From assembly GCA_036510735.1 (NCBI GenBank), contig DATCDK010000258.1, forward strand, positions 1 through 11,861: a stretch of DNA of 11,861 nt, written 5' to 3'. The notes under the pieces were generated by a model. The model saw only the letters and a list, made by a program, of their open reading frames with translations. It searched no databases and was not told where the DNA came from. Source of the stretch: PALSA-607 sp036510735. GTDB lineage: Bacteria; Actinomycetota; Actinomycetes; Acidothermales; Acidothermaceae. Made by a program: the position numbers and the translations under genes. This document shows, in pieces, positions 1 through 6,584 of this stretch. Every line of letters begins with the position of its first letter. Within the stretch, counting starts at the first letter, position 1.

Positions 1-1
1 C

Positions 2-1165
2 GACGTGCTGCCGCGGGTGCACGGCTCGGCACTGTTCGAGCGCGGCGAGACCCAGATCCTTGGCGTCACCACGCTGAACATGCTGCGCATGGAGCAGCAG
101 CTCGACACGCTCGCTCCGGAGACTCGCAAGCGCTACATGCACAACTACAACTTCCCGCCGTACTCGACCGGTGAGACCGGTCGCGTTGGCTCACCGAAGC
201 GGCGCGAGATCGGGCACGGCGCACTCGCCGAGCGCGCGCTCGTCCCGGTGTTGCCGTCGCGCGAAGACTTCCCCTACGCGATCCGGCAGGTGTCCGAGGC
301 GCTCGGGTCCAACGGCTCGACGTCGATGGGTTCGGTGTGTGCGTCGACCATGGCGCTGTACGCGTCCGGTGTGCCACTACGCGCGCCGGTCGCAGGCATT
401 GCGATGGGACTGATCTCCGACACCGTCGACGGTCACACGCAGTACGTCACCCTGACCGACATCCTCGGCGCCGAGGACGCGTACGGCGACATGGACTTCA
501 AGGTCGCCGGTACTCGTGAGTTCGTGACGGCGCTGCAGCTCGACACCAAGCTCGACGGCATCCCGGCGTCGGTTCTTGCGGGCGCTTTGACCCAGGCCCG
601 CGAGGCTCGGTTCACGATCCTCGATGTGATGGCGAAGGCCATCAGCGGTCCTGCCGAGATGTCGAAGTACGCGCCGCGGATCATCACGATCAAGATCCCG
701 GTCGACCAGATCGGTGCGGTCATCGGGCCCAAGGGCAAGATGATCAACCAGATCCAGGACGAAACCGGCGCTGAGATCACCATCGAAGACGACGGCACGA
801 TTTACATCGGCGCGACCGATGGACCGAAGGCGGAAGCGGCTCGCGCGCAGATCAATGCGATCGCGAACCCGACGATGCCCGAGGTCGGCGAGCGCTACCT
901 CGGCACCGTGGTGAAGACCACGGCGTTCGGTGCCTTCATCTCCCTTGTTCCTGGCAAGGACGGTTTGCTGCACATCTCCGAGCTGCGCAAGATCTCCGGC
1001 GGTAAGCGGGTCGAGAACGTCGACGATGTGGTCAAGGTCGGCGACAAGATCCAGGTCGAGATCAAGGAGATCGACCCGAGAGGCAAGCTGTCCCTCGTGC
1101 CGGTCGTCGAAGGCGACGGTGCTAGCCAGAGTGCGGCCGACGCTGTGGTGGTCGCACACGAGTGA
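2..1165 (+). CDS. pnp: Polynucleotide phosphorylase, C-terminal part (5' end outside window)
   Basis: PNPase degrades RNA 3'-5' by phosphorolysis and can add 3' tails; it is a cytoplasmic homotrimer. The frame is already open at base 2, so this is about the second half of a protein usually near 740-750 aa. Numbering from the GTG at base 5, residues 1 to about 205 are the second RNase PH domain, opening with the conserved PRVHGSALFERGETQ stretch. GDMDFKVAG near 161-169 carries the catalytic Asp/Lys set (E. coli D486, D492 and K494 equivalents: D158, D164, K166). A KH domain follows at about 226-285 with its GxxG loop IGPKG at 240-244. An S1 RNA-binding domain lies at about 295-362 (GTVVKTTAFGAFI, GLLHISEL). 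The TGA stop overlaps the next start as GTGA, so the protease gene is probably translationally coupled. Mycobacteria call this gene gpsI. Identity is near certain. Confidence 0.98.
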   Translation, partial: DVLPRVHGSALFERGETQILGVTTLNMLRMEQQLDTLAPETRKRYMHNYNFPPYSTGETGRVGSPKRREIGHGALAERALVPVLPSREDFPYAIRQVSEALGSNGSTSMGSVCASTMALYASGVPLRAPVAGIAMGLISDTVDGHTQYVTLTDILGAEDAYGDMDFKVAGTREFVTALQLDTKLDGIPASVLAGALTQAREARFTILDVMAKAISGPAEMSKYAPRIITIKIPVDQIGAVIGPKGKMINQIQDETGAEITIEDDGTIYIGATDGPKAEAARAQINAIANPTMPEVGERYLGTVVKTTAFGAFISLVPGKDGLLHISELRKISGGKRVENVDDVVKVGDKIQVEIKEIDPRGKLSLVPVVEGDGASQSAADAVVVAHE

Positions 1166-2508
1166 GTCCACGTCAGCTGACCGAACAGAAGCCCGGTAGT
1201 ACCAAGACGCTTATTCCTGGCGTGGACGGCGCGGTGGTCCGCCGCACCGTCCTGCCGGGAGGTCTTCGGGTCATCACCGAGGCAATGCCGACCGTGCGTT
1301 CTGTCTCGTTCGGTGTGTGGGTGGGTGTCGGCTCGCGCGACGAGACACCCGCACTCGCAGGAAGTTCGCACTACCTCGAGCACGTGCTGTTCAAGGGCAC
1401 CAAGCGCCGCGATGCGTTAGAGATCTCGGCGGCGCTCGACGCGGTCGGCGGCGAGATGAACGCGTTCACGTCGAAGGAATACACCTGCTTCTATGCGCGT
1501 GTTCTCGACAACGATCTGCCGCTCGCCGTCGATGTCATCTCCGACATGATGACGTCGTCGGTCGTGCGCTCGTCGGACGTCGACTCCGAACGCGGCGTCA
1601 TCCTCGAAGAGATCGCGATGCACGAGGACGACCCCGGCGACGTCGTGCACGACGCGTTCGCCGAGGCGCTGTTTGGTGACACGCCGCTGGGTCGCCCGAT
1701 CCTCGGCACGGTCGCATCGATCAACGCGCTGCAGCGCAGCGCCATTCACGGTTACTACCGGCGCAGGTACCGGCCGGAGAACATGGTGATCGCCGCCGCT
1801 GGCAACCTCGACCACGCCAAGGTCGTGCGATTGGTGGCCAAGGCGTTCGGCGAGATGCTGAACGACGATGCTCAGATCGACCGCAAGCCGTCGCCGCCTC
1901 GTGTCGGCGGTCGGCCGCCGGTGCCGCGTTCGGGTGTGTCGCTGGTGCAGCGGCCGACCGAGCAGGCGCACCTGGTGCTCGGCGTCCCTGCCTTGTCGCG
2001 CGTTGACGAACGACGCTTCGCCCTCGGGGTACTGAACGGCGCGCTCGGTGGCGGCATGAGTTCGCGCTTGTTCCAAGAAGTCCGCGAGAAGCGCGGGCTC
2101 GCTTATTCCGTGTACAGCTACGCCGCACATCACGCCGAGACCGGCATGTTCGGTGTGTACGCCGGTTGCCAGCCGGCGAAGGCAGCGGAAGTGCTCGACA
2201 TCTGCCGCGACCAGCTCGATCTCGTCGCCCGCGGCGGCATCACAGCCGAAGAGCTCTCCCGTGGCAAAGGACAGCTCGCGGGCGCGCTCGTACTCGGGCT
2301 TGAAGACACCGGTTCGCGCATGAGTCGTCTCGGAAAGGCCGAACTCGTCTACGGCGAGTTGCTCACGGTCGACGAGCTGCTTGCGCGCATCGACTCGGTG
2401 ACGCTCGAGCAGGTCCGTGAAGTGGCGGCAACTGTGCTGTCGGCAAAGCAGACCCTTGCTGTCATCGGTCCGTTCGATGATGATGCGTTCGCGGACGCCG
2501 TCGCGTGA
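1162..2508 (+). CDS. pepR: M16 family zinc metallopeptidase (PepR/PqqL-type)
   Basis: This is a zinc-dependent peptidase of the insulinase/mitochondrial-processing-peptidase family, 448 aa, with no signal peptide visible and so probably cytoplasmic. The inverted zinc motif HxxEH is HYLEH at residues 70-74. The distal zinc ligand is the second Glu of ILEEIAMHEDDPGD (E150, 76 residues after H74, the family spacing). The inactive C-terminal half has the substrate-binding Arg/Tyr region (SSRLFQEVREKRGLAYSVY). The GTG start is chosen because it overlaps the pnp stop (GTGA) and gives a family-typical N-terminus leading into LPGGLRVITE. The same pnp-protease order occurs in mycobacteria (Rv2783c-Rv2782c), the source of the symbol. 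The physiological substrate is not established by the sequence. The stop at 2506-2508 lies inside a 26-bp tandem repeat leading to dapB. Confidence 0.95.
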   Translation: MSPRQLTEQKPGSTKTLIPGVDGAVVRRTVLPGGLRVITEAMPTVRSVSFGVWVGVGSRDETPALAGSSHYLEHVLFKGTKRRDALEISAALDAVGGEMNAFTSKEYTCFYARVLDNDLPLAVDVISDMMTSSVVRSSDVDSERGVILEEIAMHEDDPGDVVHDAFAEALFGDTPLGRPILGTVASINALQRSAIHGYYRRRYRPENMVIAAAGNLDHAKVVRLVAKAFGEMLNDDAQIDRKPSPPRVGGRPPVPRSGVSLVQRPTEQAHLVLGVPALSRVDERRFALGVLNGALGGGMSSRLFQEVREKRGLAYSVYSYAAHHAETGMFGVYAGCQPAKAAEVLDICRDQLDLVARGGITAEELSRGKGQLAGALVLGLEDTGSRMSRLGKAELVYGELLTVDELLARIDSVTLEQVREVAATVLSAKQTLAVIGPFDDDAFADAVA

Positions 2509-2556
2509 GCGACCTTAGGGGCGGAGTTGCGTGAGCGACAGTAGGGGCGGAGTTGC
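2503..2556 (+). repeat. Two tandem 26-bp units carrying SD and start codon, between M16 protease and dapB
   Basis: Units begin at 2503 and 2529. They share GCGTGAGCGAC, then a 2-base variable step (CT or AG), then TAGGGGCGGAGTT. The trailing GC at 2555-2556 starts a third, degenerate copy that is the dapB start itself (GCATGAG). Each unit has an SD-like GGGGCGGAG (2518-2526, 2544-2552) four bases before a start codon (GTG 2531, ATG 2557). GTG at 2505 opens VSDLRGGVA and stops at 2532-2534. GTG at 2531 opens VSDSRGGVA and stops at 2558-2560. The protease stop, both mini-ORFs and dapB are therefore linked by three successive 4-bp overlaps: GTGA, GTGA, ATGA. The repeat and overlaps are seen directly. 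Translation of the 9-residue peptides is inference. Confidence 0.85.
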
Positions 2557-3303
2557 ATGAGTACCGCGGTTGCCGTTCTTGGTGCTGACGGAAAGATGGG
2601 CGCGACGGTCTGCGACGCGGTCCGCGCGGCAACTGATCTCGAGCTCGTCGGCTCGTTCGACGTCGGCTACTCCCACGACGACCTCTCCAGCTCCGGTGCG
2701 CAGGTCGTCGTCGACTTCACAACCCCTGCCGCGGTCATGGTCAACATCGAGGCCTGCATCGCTCAGGGAAAGCACGTCGTCGTTGGCACGACTGGCTTCG
2801 ACATCGATCGCCTTGCGACGGTGGAATTGTGGCTCAGAGCTGCTCCGAAAGTTGGCGTCGTGATCGCGCCGAACTTCGGCATTGGTGCGGTGCTGATGAT
2901 GGCGTTCGCCGAGAAGGCCGCGCGCTATTTCGAGTCGGCTGAGGTCATCGAACTTCACCATCCGTTCAAGGTCGATGCACCATCCGGGACGTCGCGGCAC
3001 ACGGCGGAACGTATTGCGGCGGCATGGCGCGACGCCGGCCTTGCACCGATGCCCGACGCCACGACGTCCGGCCTCGATGGAGCTCGTGGAGCTGACGTCG
3101 ACGGCGTGCACGTTCATTCGGTGCGGCTGGGTGGTCTTGTCGCTCACCAGGAAGTGTTGTTCGGTGGGCACGGTGAGACGCTGACGCTTCGCCACGACTC
3201 ACTCGACCGGTTCTCGTTCATGCCGGGAGTGCTGCTCGCCGTGCGAAGTATCGCGGCACGCCCAGGTCTGACCGTCGGTCTGGAAAGCCTGCTCGATCTG
3301 TAG
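2557..3303 (+). CDS. dapB: 4-hydroxy-tetrahydrodipicolinate reductase
   Basis: DapB reduces the DapA product to tetrahydrodipicolinate with NAD(P)H, in the lysine/diaminopimelate pathway; it is a cytoplasmic tetramer. The protein is 248 aa, matching the short actinobacterial form (about 245). The N-terminal Rossmann motif is GADGKMG at residues 9-15, followed by VVVDFT (49-54) and VVVGTTGF (73-80). APNFGIGAVLMM (103-114) precedes the substrate-binding signature ELHHPFKVDAPSGT (131-144), with catalytic His133 and Lys137 (M. tuberculosis H132/K136) and the G143-T144 substrate loop. The ATG start is preceded four bases upstream by GGGGCGGAG in the second tandem repeat, and overlaps a mini-ORF stop as ATGA. 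dapA lies about 7 kb away on the same strand. Identity is near certain. Confidence 0.97.
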   Translation: MSTAVAVLGADGKMGATVCDAVRAATDLELVGSFDVGYSHDDLSSSGAQVVVDFTTPAAVMVNIEACIAQGKHVVVGTTGFDIDRLATVELWLRAAPKVGVVIAPNFGIGAVLMMAFAEKAARYFESAEVIELHHPFKVDAPSGTSRHTAERIAAAWRDAGLAPMPDATTSGLDGARGADVDGVHVHSVRLGGLVAHQEVLFGGHGETLTLRHDSLDRFSFMPGVLLAVRSIAARPGLTVGLESLLDL

Positions 3304-3317
3304 TTCACCTGTACTTA

Positions 3318-3334
3318 CCTCCGCAGTCCGGAGG
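3318..3334 (+). promoter_or_regulatory. Short hairpin CCTCCG-N5-CGGAGG between dapB and the 193-aa gene
   Basis: This is a perfect 6-bp inverted repeat with a 5-base loop (CAGTC), starting 15 bases after the dapB stop. There is no T-tract, so it is not a classical intrinsic terminator. The 3' arm CGGAGG is SD-like but lies 21 bases before the next ATG; the likelier SD is GAGAGGG just downstream of it. It could be an mRNA 3'-end stabiliser or weak attenuator, or chance. Confidence 0.3.
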
Positions 3335-3355
3335 ACGCCGCAGAGAGGGCAACCG

Positions 3356-3937
3356 ATGACAGAAGACCACGAGCACGTCGACGGCGAGAGCACCCACCCG
3401 GATCCGGTCGCGTCGTTGCAGCTCGACGCCGTCGTACTGCCGATCTACGACCTCCAAGCGTTCAACGATGCCGACCTGCGCAGAGTCGAGAGTTTCGTCA
3501 CCAGTTACGGATCGTGGAAGCTGCCAGCCGAGGTAGCAACCGCCCTCGCGACGGCTGACGGCACGAGCGTGTTGCTGTGGATTCATGACACGGGGGAGTT
3601 AGTGCTGATCGGCGGTACACCGAAGGAGGGTGAGCTTGCCATCGAGGTGACCGGCGCCATGGCGGCCGAGGCCGAGTTCACCCCTGCATGGCTGGGCGGC
3701 CAGGCTTCCGACGTACACCGCGACACCGAGACAGGGATGATCAGCGAGTCCTTCAAGGCTGAGCTTCTTCCACCTGGGTCTCGGGTCGCGGTACTGGCTC
3801 ACCTCGAGCACAGCCCCGCCGTCCACGAATTGCTCTGGGGCTGGCACCGCGAGCAGCACAACGACAACGGCTGGACTTGGCTGGTCGAGCGCCTGGCCCG
3901 CCTGGAGAACCAGACCGGCAATACGCACCTCGCCTGA
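3356..3937 (+). CDS. Conserved-looking protein of unknown function (193 aa)
   Basis: I do not recognise this family. The ORF has actinobacterial codon usage, an ATG with SD-like GAGAGGG (near 3342-3348) at suitable spacing, and ends one base before the next gene, so it is very likely real and cotranscribed with it. The first 18 residues are acidic and His-rich and look disordered (MTEDHEHVDGESTHPDP). The rest alternates short strands (LDAVVLPIYDL, SVLLWIHDTGELVLIGG, SRVAVLAHLEH) and amphipathic helices. The C-terminal part is Trp-rich (HELLWGWHREQHN, GWTWLVERLARLE). There is no signal peptide, membrane segment or catalytic signature I can defend. Its position between dapB and a FAD oxidoreductase does not by itself indicate a role. 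Confidence 0.8.
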   Translation: MTEDHEHVDGESTHPDPVASLQLDAVVLPIYDLQAFNDADLRRVESFVTSYGSWKLPAEVATALATADGTSVLLWIHDTGELVLIGGTPKEGELAIEVTGAMAAEAEFTPAWLGGQASDVHRDTETGMISESFKAELLPPGSRVAVLAHLEHSPAVHELLWGWHREQHNDNGWTWLVERLARLENQTGNTHLA

Positions 3938-3938
3938 C

Positions 3939-5525
3939 GTGAACGCCCTGCCCTCGCGGGCTGACGTCGTTGTCGTCGGTGCCGGCCACAACGGTCTCGT
4001 CGCGGCGACTTTCCTCGCGCGTAGTGGCCTCGACGTTGTTGTCGTCGAAGCAGCTGACACAGTTGGCGGTGCGGCGAAAACCGAGCAGCCGTTTGCGCGC
4101 GTCCCTGGACTTTCGCAGTCGACCGGTGCCTACCTGCTCGGGTTGATGCCGCCCGAACTGCCGCGCAAGCTTGGCGTCGACTTCCCGGTGCTGCGTCGCG
4201 ATCCGCACTATTTCTTGCCGACCACGGGCGATCGGTATCTGCTGTTCGGCTCCGATCGCGAGGCGACGCGGCGGCAGTACGAAGACTTCTTCTCCGCTGC
4301 CGACTGGAAAGCCGACGAGGCGCTGCAGGCCGAACTCGATCTGTTGCGTGCCGACCTCGCGCCCGCGTGGCTCACCGAGCCATTGACGCTGGAGGAGACC
4401 GCGCAGCGCTACATCCGCACGGAGCTTCGCTCGACGTTCGTCGATCTTTGTCGGGGCAGTGTCGGGGACTATCTCGACCGTTTCGGCTTCACCAGTGACC
4501 TGGTCAAGGCGATGTACGCGGTCACCGACGGGCTGTCAGGTCTCGACGCGACATGGGACTCGCCTGGCTCTGGGCACAACTTCCTCGTGCACAACATGTG
4601 CCGGCTGCCGGGGTCTGACGGCACCTGGATGGTGGTGCGCGGCGGCATGGGCACGGTCACCACCACGATCGCGCGGCTCGCCACTGAGGCGGGCGCGACG
4701 ATCGTCACGGGTCGAGCCGTGACAAGCATCGAGATATCGGACGGCGTGGTGCGGGGTATCGTCCTCGACGGTTCCGAAGTCATTGCGAGCGAGAATGTCG
4801 TCGTTGCCACCGACCCGTTTCGGTTGCGCCAGCTTGTCGGCGCTGCGAACTTGCCCGTGGGGATCAACGACAAGCTCGACAGCTGGAAGCATTTCGGCAC
4901 CACGATGAAGGTCAACCTCGCGCTCACCGACCTGCCCACGTTTACCTGCCTGCCCGAGCGTCGGGGGCAGCACGGAGCGACGATCCATCTGCTGCCGCAA
5001 GACGACGTGCTCGGGTCATTGAAGAGCACCTATGCCGAGGTGAAGGCGGGCAAGCTCGCCGACTTCCCGACAATCGAGTGGTACATCCACACCACGGTTG
5101 ACCCGAGCTTGCAGGACGCCGGCGGCCATCACTCTTCGGCGCTCTTTGTCGAGTGGGTGCCCTATGACATCGCCGGTTCGTCATGGGACGCCGAGCGTGC
5201 GGGTTACGTCGAGAAGCTGCTCGGCATCTGCGACCAGTTCGCGCCGGGAACGTCCGATCTGGTCGCCGATACCTTCGCGCTGGCGCCACCTGACATCGAG
5301 GCGCACTTCGGCATGACCCGCGGGCATATCCATCACGTCGACAATGCGGTCGCGTTCGCCGACAGAATGCCTTATTTCACAGGAGTCTCTGGGCTGTACG
5401 CCGGGGGAGCGGGCTGCCACCCGGCCGGTTCGGTGATCGGCGCGGCCGGTCACAACGTCGCGATGCGAGTACTCACCGACCTCGGCCGCACGCTGCCGCC
5501 GACGTCCGGCAGTATGAACGCATGA
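3939..5525 (+). CDS. FAD-dependent oxidoreductase, phytoene desaturase/PYROXD2-like
   Basis: A 528-aa flavoprotein of the phytoene-dehydrogenase-related superfamily (COG1233 type). The N-terminal dinucleotide-binding fold has GAGHNG at residues 14-19, the acidic ribose-binding end of strand 2 at E37 and the GG pair at 43-44. The C-terminal FAD-contact segment is GLYAGGAGCHPAGSVIGAAG at about 485-504. The interior stretch SGLDATWDSPGSGHNFLVHN resembles PYROXD2-like members rather than carotenoid desaturases. The substrate cannot be deduced. No carotenoid biosynthesis gene (crtB, crtE) is present nearby, which argues against a carotenoid pathway role at this locus. The GTG start lies one base after the upstream stop and places the Rossmann motif at the expected distance. 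No good SD is visible, so translation may depend on coupling. The stop overlaps the DUF1330 start (ATGA). Confidence 0.9.
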   Translation: MNALPSRADVVVVGAGHNGLVAATFLARSGLDVVVVEAADTVGGAAKTEQPFARVPGLSQSTGAYLLGLMPPELPRKLGVDFPVLRRDPHYFLPTTGDRYLLFGSDREATRRQYEDFFSAADWKADEALQAELDLLRADLAPAWLTEPLTLEETAQRYIRTELRSTFVDLCRGSVGDYLDRFGFTSDLVKAMYAVTDGLSGLDATWDSPGSGHNFLVHNMCRLPGSDGTWMVVRGGMGTVTTTIARLATEAGATIVTGRAVTSIEISDGVVRGIVLDGSEVIASENVVVATDPFRLRQLVGAANLPVGINDKLDSWKHFGTTMKVNLALTDLPTFTCLPERRGQHGATIHLLPQDDVLGSLKSTYAEVKAGKLADFPTIEWYIHTTVDPSLQDAGGHHSSALFVEWVPYDIAGSSWDAERAGYVEKLLGICDQFAPGTSDLVADTFALAPPDIEAHFGMTRGHIHHVDNAVAFADRMPYFTGVSGLYAGGAGCHPAGSVIGAAGHNVAMRVLTDLGRTLPPTSGSMNA

Positions 5526-5809
5526 CGGCTTACTGGATCAGCATCTACTCCGACGACATCGACCAAGAAAAGTTCGCCGCATACGCGAAGTTGTCCAGGC
5601 CTGCGCTCGAGGCGGCCGGCGGTACCTTCATCGCGCGCGGGCTTCCTGAGTTGGTGTACGAAGACGGCAAGATGACCCGCGTTGTGCTCATCGAATTCGT
5701 CTCAGTCGAGGCGGCGCGCAACGCGCATGAGAGCGCCGCCTATCAGGAAGCCCTTGCTGCACTCGACGGAGGCGCCGTGCGCGACCTGCGCATCGTCCCC
5801 GGGGTCTAG
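5522..5809 (+). CDS. DUF1330 family protein
   Basis: A 95-aa protein matching the DUF1330 pattern, small dimeric ferredoxin-like alpha/beta proteins of unknown biochemical role. Features seen: an aromatic N-terminal strand (AYWISIYSDDI), then RPALEAAGGTFIARG, a variable turn, MTRVVLIEFVSVEAA, and a helix with the Ser/Tyr segment ESAAYQEAL followed by RDLRIVPGV. The ATG start overlaps the stop of the FAD oxidoreductase by ATGA, so the two are almost certainly cotranslated. I infer that it acts in the same process, possibly on the oxidoreductase's substrate or product. Its TAG stop shares the tetranucleotide CTAG with the stop of the convergent minus-strand gene. Confidence 0.88.
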   Translation: MTAYWISIYSDDIDQEKFAAYAKLSRPALEAAGGTFIARGLPELVYEDGKMTRVVLIEFVSVEAARNAHESAAYQEALAALDGGAVRDLRIVPGV

Positions 5810-6432
5810 CTTCCGAGTACGCGGGCGCCTGCCAGCACGACGGGTTGGTTGCCTGCCCAGCTCCCGGTCAGGGTCTGCGTAGCTTCGACAGCCGTGCCGA
5901 CCACGCGGGCGACAACCAACTCCAGGGCATCGGCCTGTATGAAGGTCGTAGCGCCCTGATCGAAGCAGGCCACCGCGACGATCTGAGGGACGGACGCGTC
6001 GGGTGCGCCGCTGCCTCTGACGGTTGCTGACGGACGGCGTGGCTCGAGATGGCTGTGGCGGTCAATGAACTCCTCGGCCTGCGTGCCGCCAGTAAGTATT
6101 GCTGTCGCAAGCGTTGAAGCCCAGACGGGGTCAGCGCAGCCGTCGTAGACCCATCGCGTACCCAGGACTGAATGTTCGGTCGTGCCCAGGAGGAAGTCGT
6201 CTTTGCCCGGCAGCGCGGCGTTCCGGTACGTCATGGGCACTTGGAACACGGTGTCGTCGCCGGCTGAAACGAGGAACGTTTCGACGCCGACTTCTCCTGC
6301 GGGGTCATCGAAACGGTAGGCAGCGATCCGCTGCACTTCCGCATCGCCGGTGAACCAACTCTGGCCGGGCAGCCATGCCGTCAGCAGGTCGATCTTCGAC
6401 GGGATCAGCGTCGCGTCATGGAGTAGGGCCAT
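5806..6432 (-). CDS. Maltokinase N-terminal cap-like domain protein, standalone
   Basis: A 208-aa protein resembling the N-terminal cap of actinobacterial maltokinase (Mak/Pep2), a family often annotated as CG0192-related or misnamed 1,4-alpha-glucan branching protein. The opening MALLHDATLIPSKIDLL followed by WLPGQSWF (residues 20-27) is typical. Further on are a strand-rich core (RIAAYRFDDP, VETFLVSAGDDTVFQVPMTYR) and TEHSVLGTRWVYDGCADPVW. No kinase catalytic domain follows, and the length equals the cap module, so it is a complete standalone cap rather than a truncated kinase. Its biochemical role is not established. TACAGT at 6444-6439 lies 6 nt before the ATG and suggests leaderless transcription, although GAGG in between could also serve as a weak SD. 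The stop overlaps the DUF1330 stop. Confidence 0.85.
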   Translation of the reverse strand: MALLHDATLIPSKIDLLTAWLPGQSWFTGDAEVQRIAAYRFDDPAGEVGVETFLVSAGDDTVFQVPMTYRNAALPGKDDFLLGTTEHSVLGTRWVYDGCADPVWASTLATAILTGGTQAEEFIDRHSHLEPRRPSATVRGSGAPDASVPQIVAVACFDQGATTFIQADALELVVARVVGTAVEATQTLTGSWAGNQPVVLAGARVLGS

Positions 6433-6438
6433 TGCCTC

Positions 6439-6444
6439 ACTGTA
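6439..6444 (-). promoter_or_regulatory. Candidate -10 element (TACAGT) for a leaderless maltokinase-cap transcript
   Basis: On the minus strand TACAGT fits the actinobacterial TANNNT -10 pattern and ends six bases before the ATG at 6432. That places the transcription start at or next to the start codon. No convincing -35 hexamer is seen, which is common in actinobacteria. Confidence 0.35.
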
Positions 6445-6545
6445 GGCCTCGGTCGCGACAGAACGCGATCACCTGCATATCAAGCAAGAGAGTGCGTTCC
6501 GAGGAGATCCGCCTGCTGCCAGGCTGGCCAGGTTAGGTCGCGAGT

Positions 6546-6584
6546 CTAGAAGTTCCCGCTCCACGCGGGCGCGATCGCTTCTAG
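6546..6584 (-). terminator. Nested inverted repeat at the 3' end of the PEGA-like gene; possible terminator
   Basis: Outer arms CTAGAAG (6546-6552) and CTTCTAG (6578-6584) are perfect 7-bp inverted repeats. Inside them CCCGC (6555-6559) and GCGGG (6565-6569) form a 5-bp stem with a 5-base loop. The TAG stop of the frame-corrected PEGA-like gene (6581-6583) lies in one outer arm and the stop of the uncorrected frame (6546-6548) in the other. There is no long T-tract, so it would be a weak or U-poor terminator of the kind common in high-GC genomes. Confidence 0.4.

Noticed and set aside
377..1171. 264-aa minus-strand ORF opposite pnp
   Set aside because: It is a shadow of high-GC coding on the plus strand: Asp/Arg/Val-rich repetitive translation without domain pattern, while the plus frame is clearly PNPase.
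1417..3195. Long minus-strand ORFs opposite the M16 protease and dapB (238 and 226 aa)
   Set aside because: Same shadow effect: Arg/His/Asp-rich translations over unambiguous plus-strand enzymes.
6571..6578. GCGATCGC palindrome (HIP1-like octamer)
   Set aside because: Single copy; HIP1 is meaningful as a high-frequency repeat in cyanobacteria, and this is expected by chance in GC-rich DNA.
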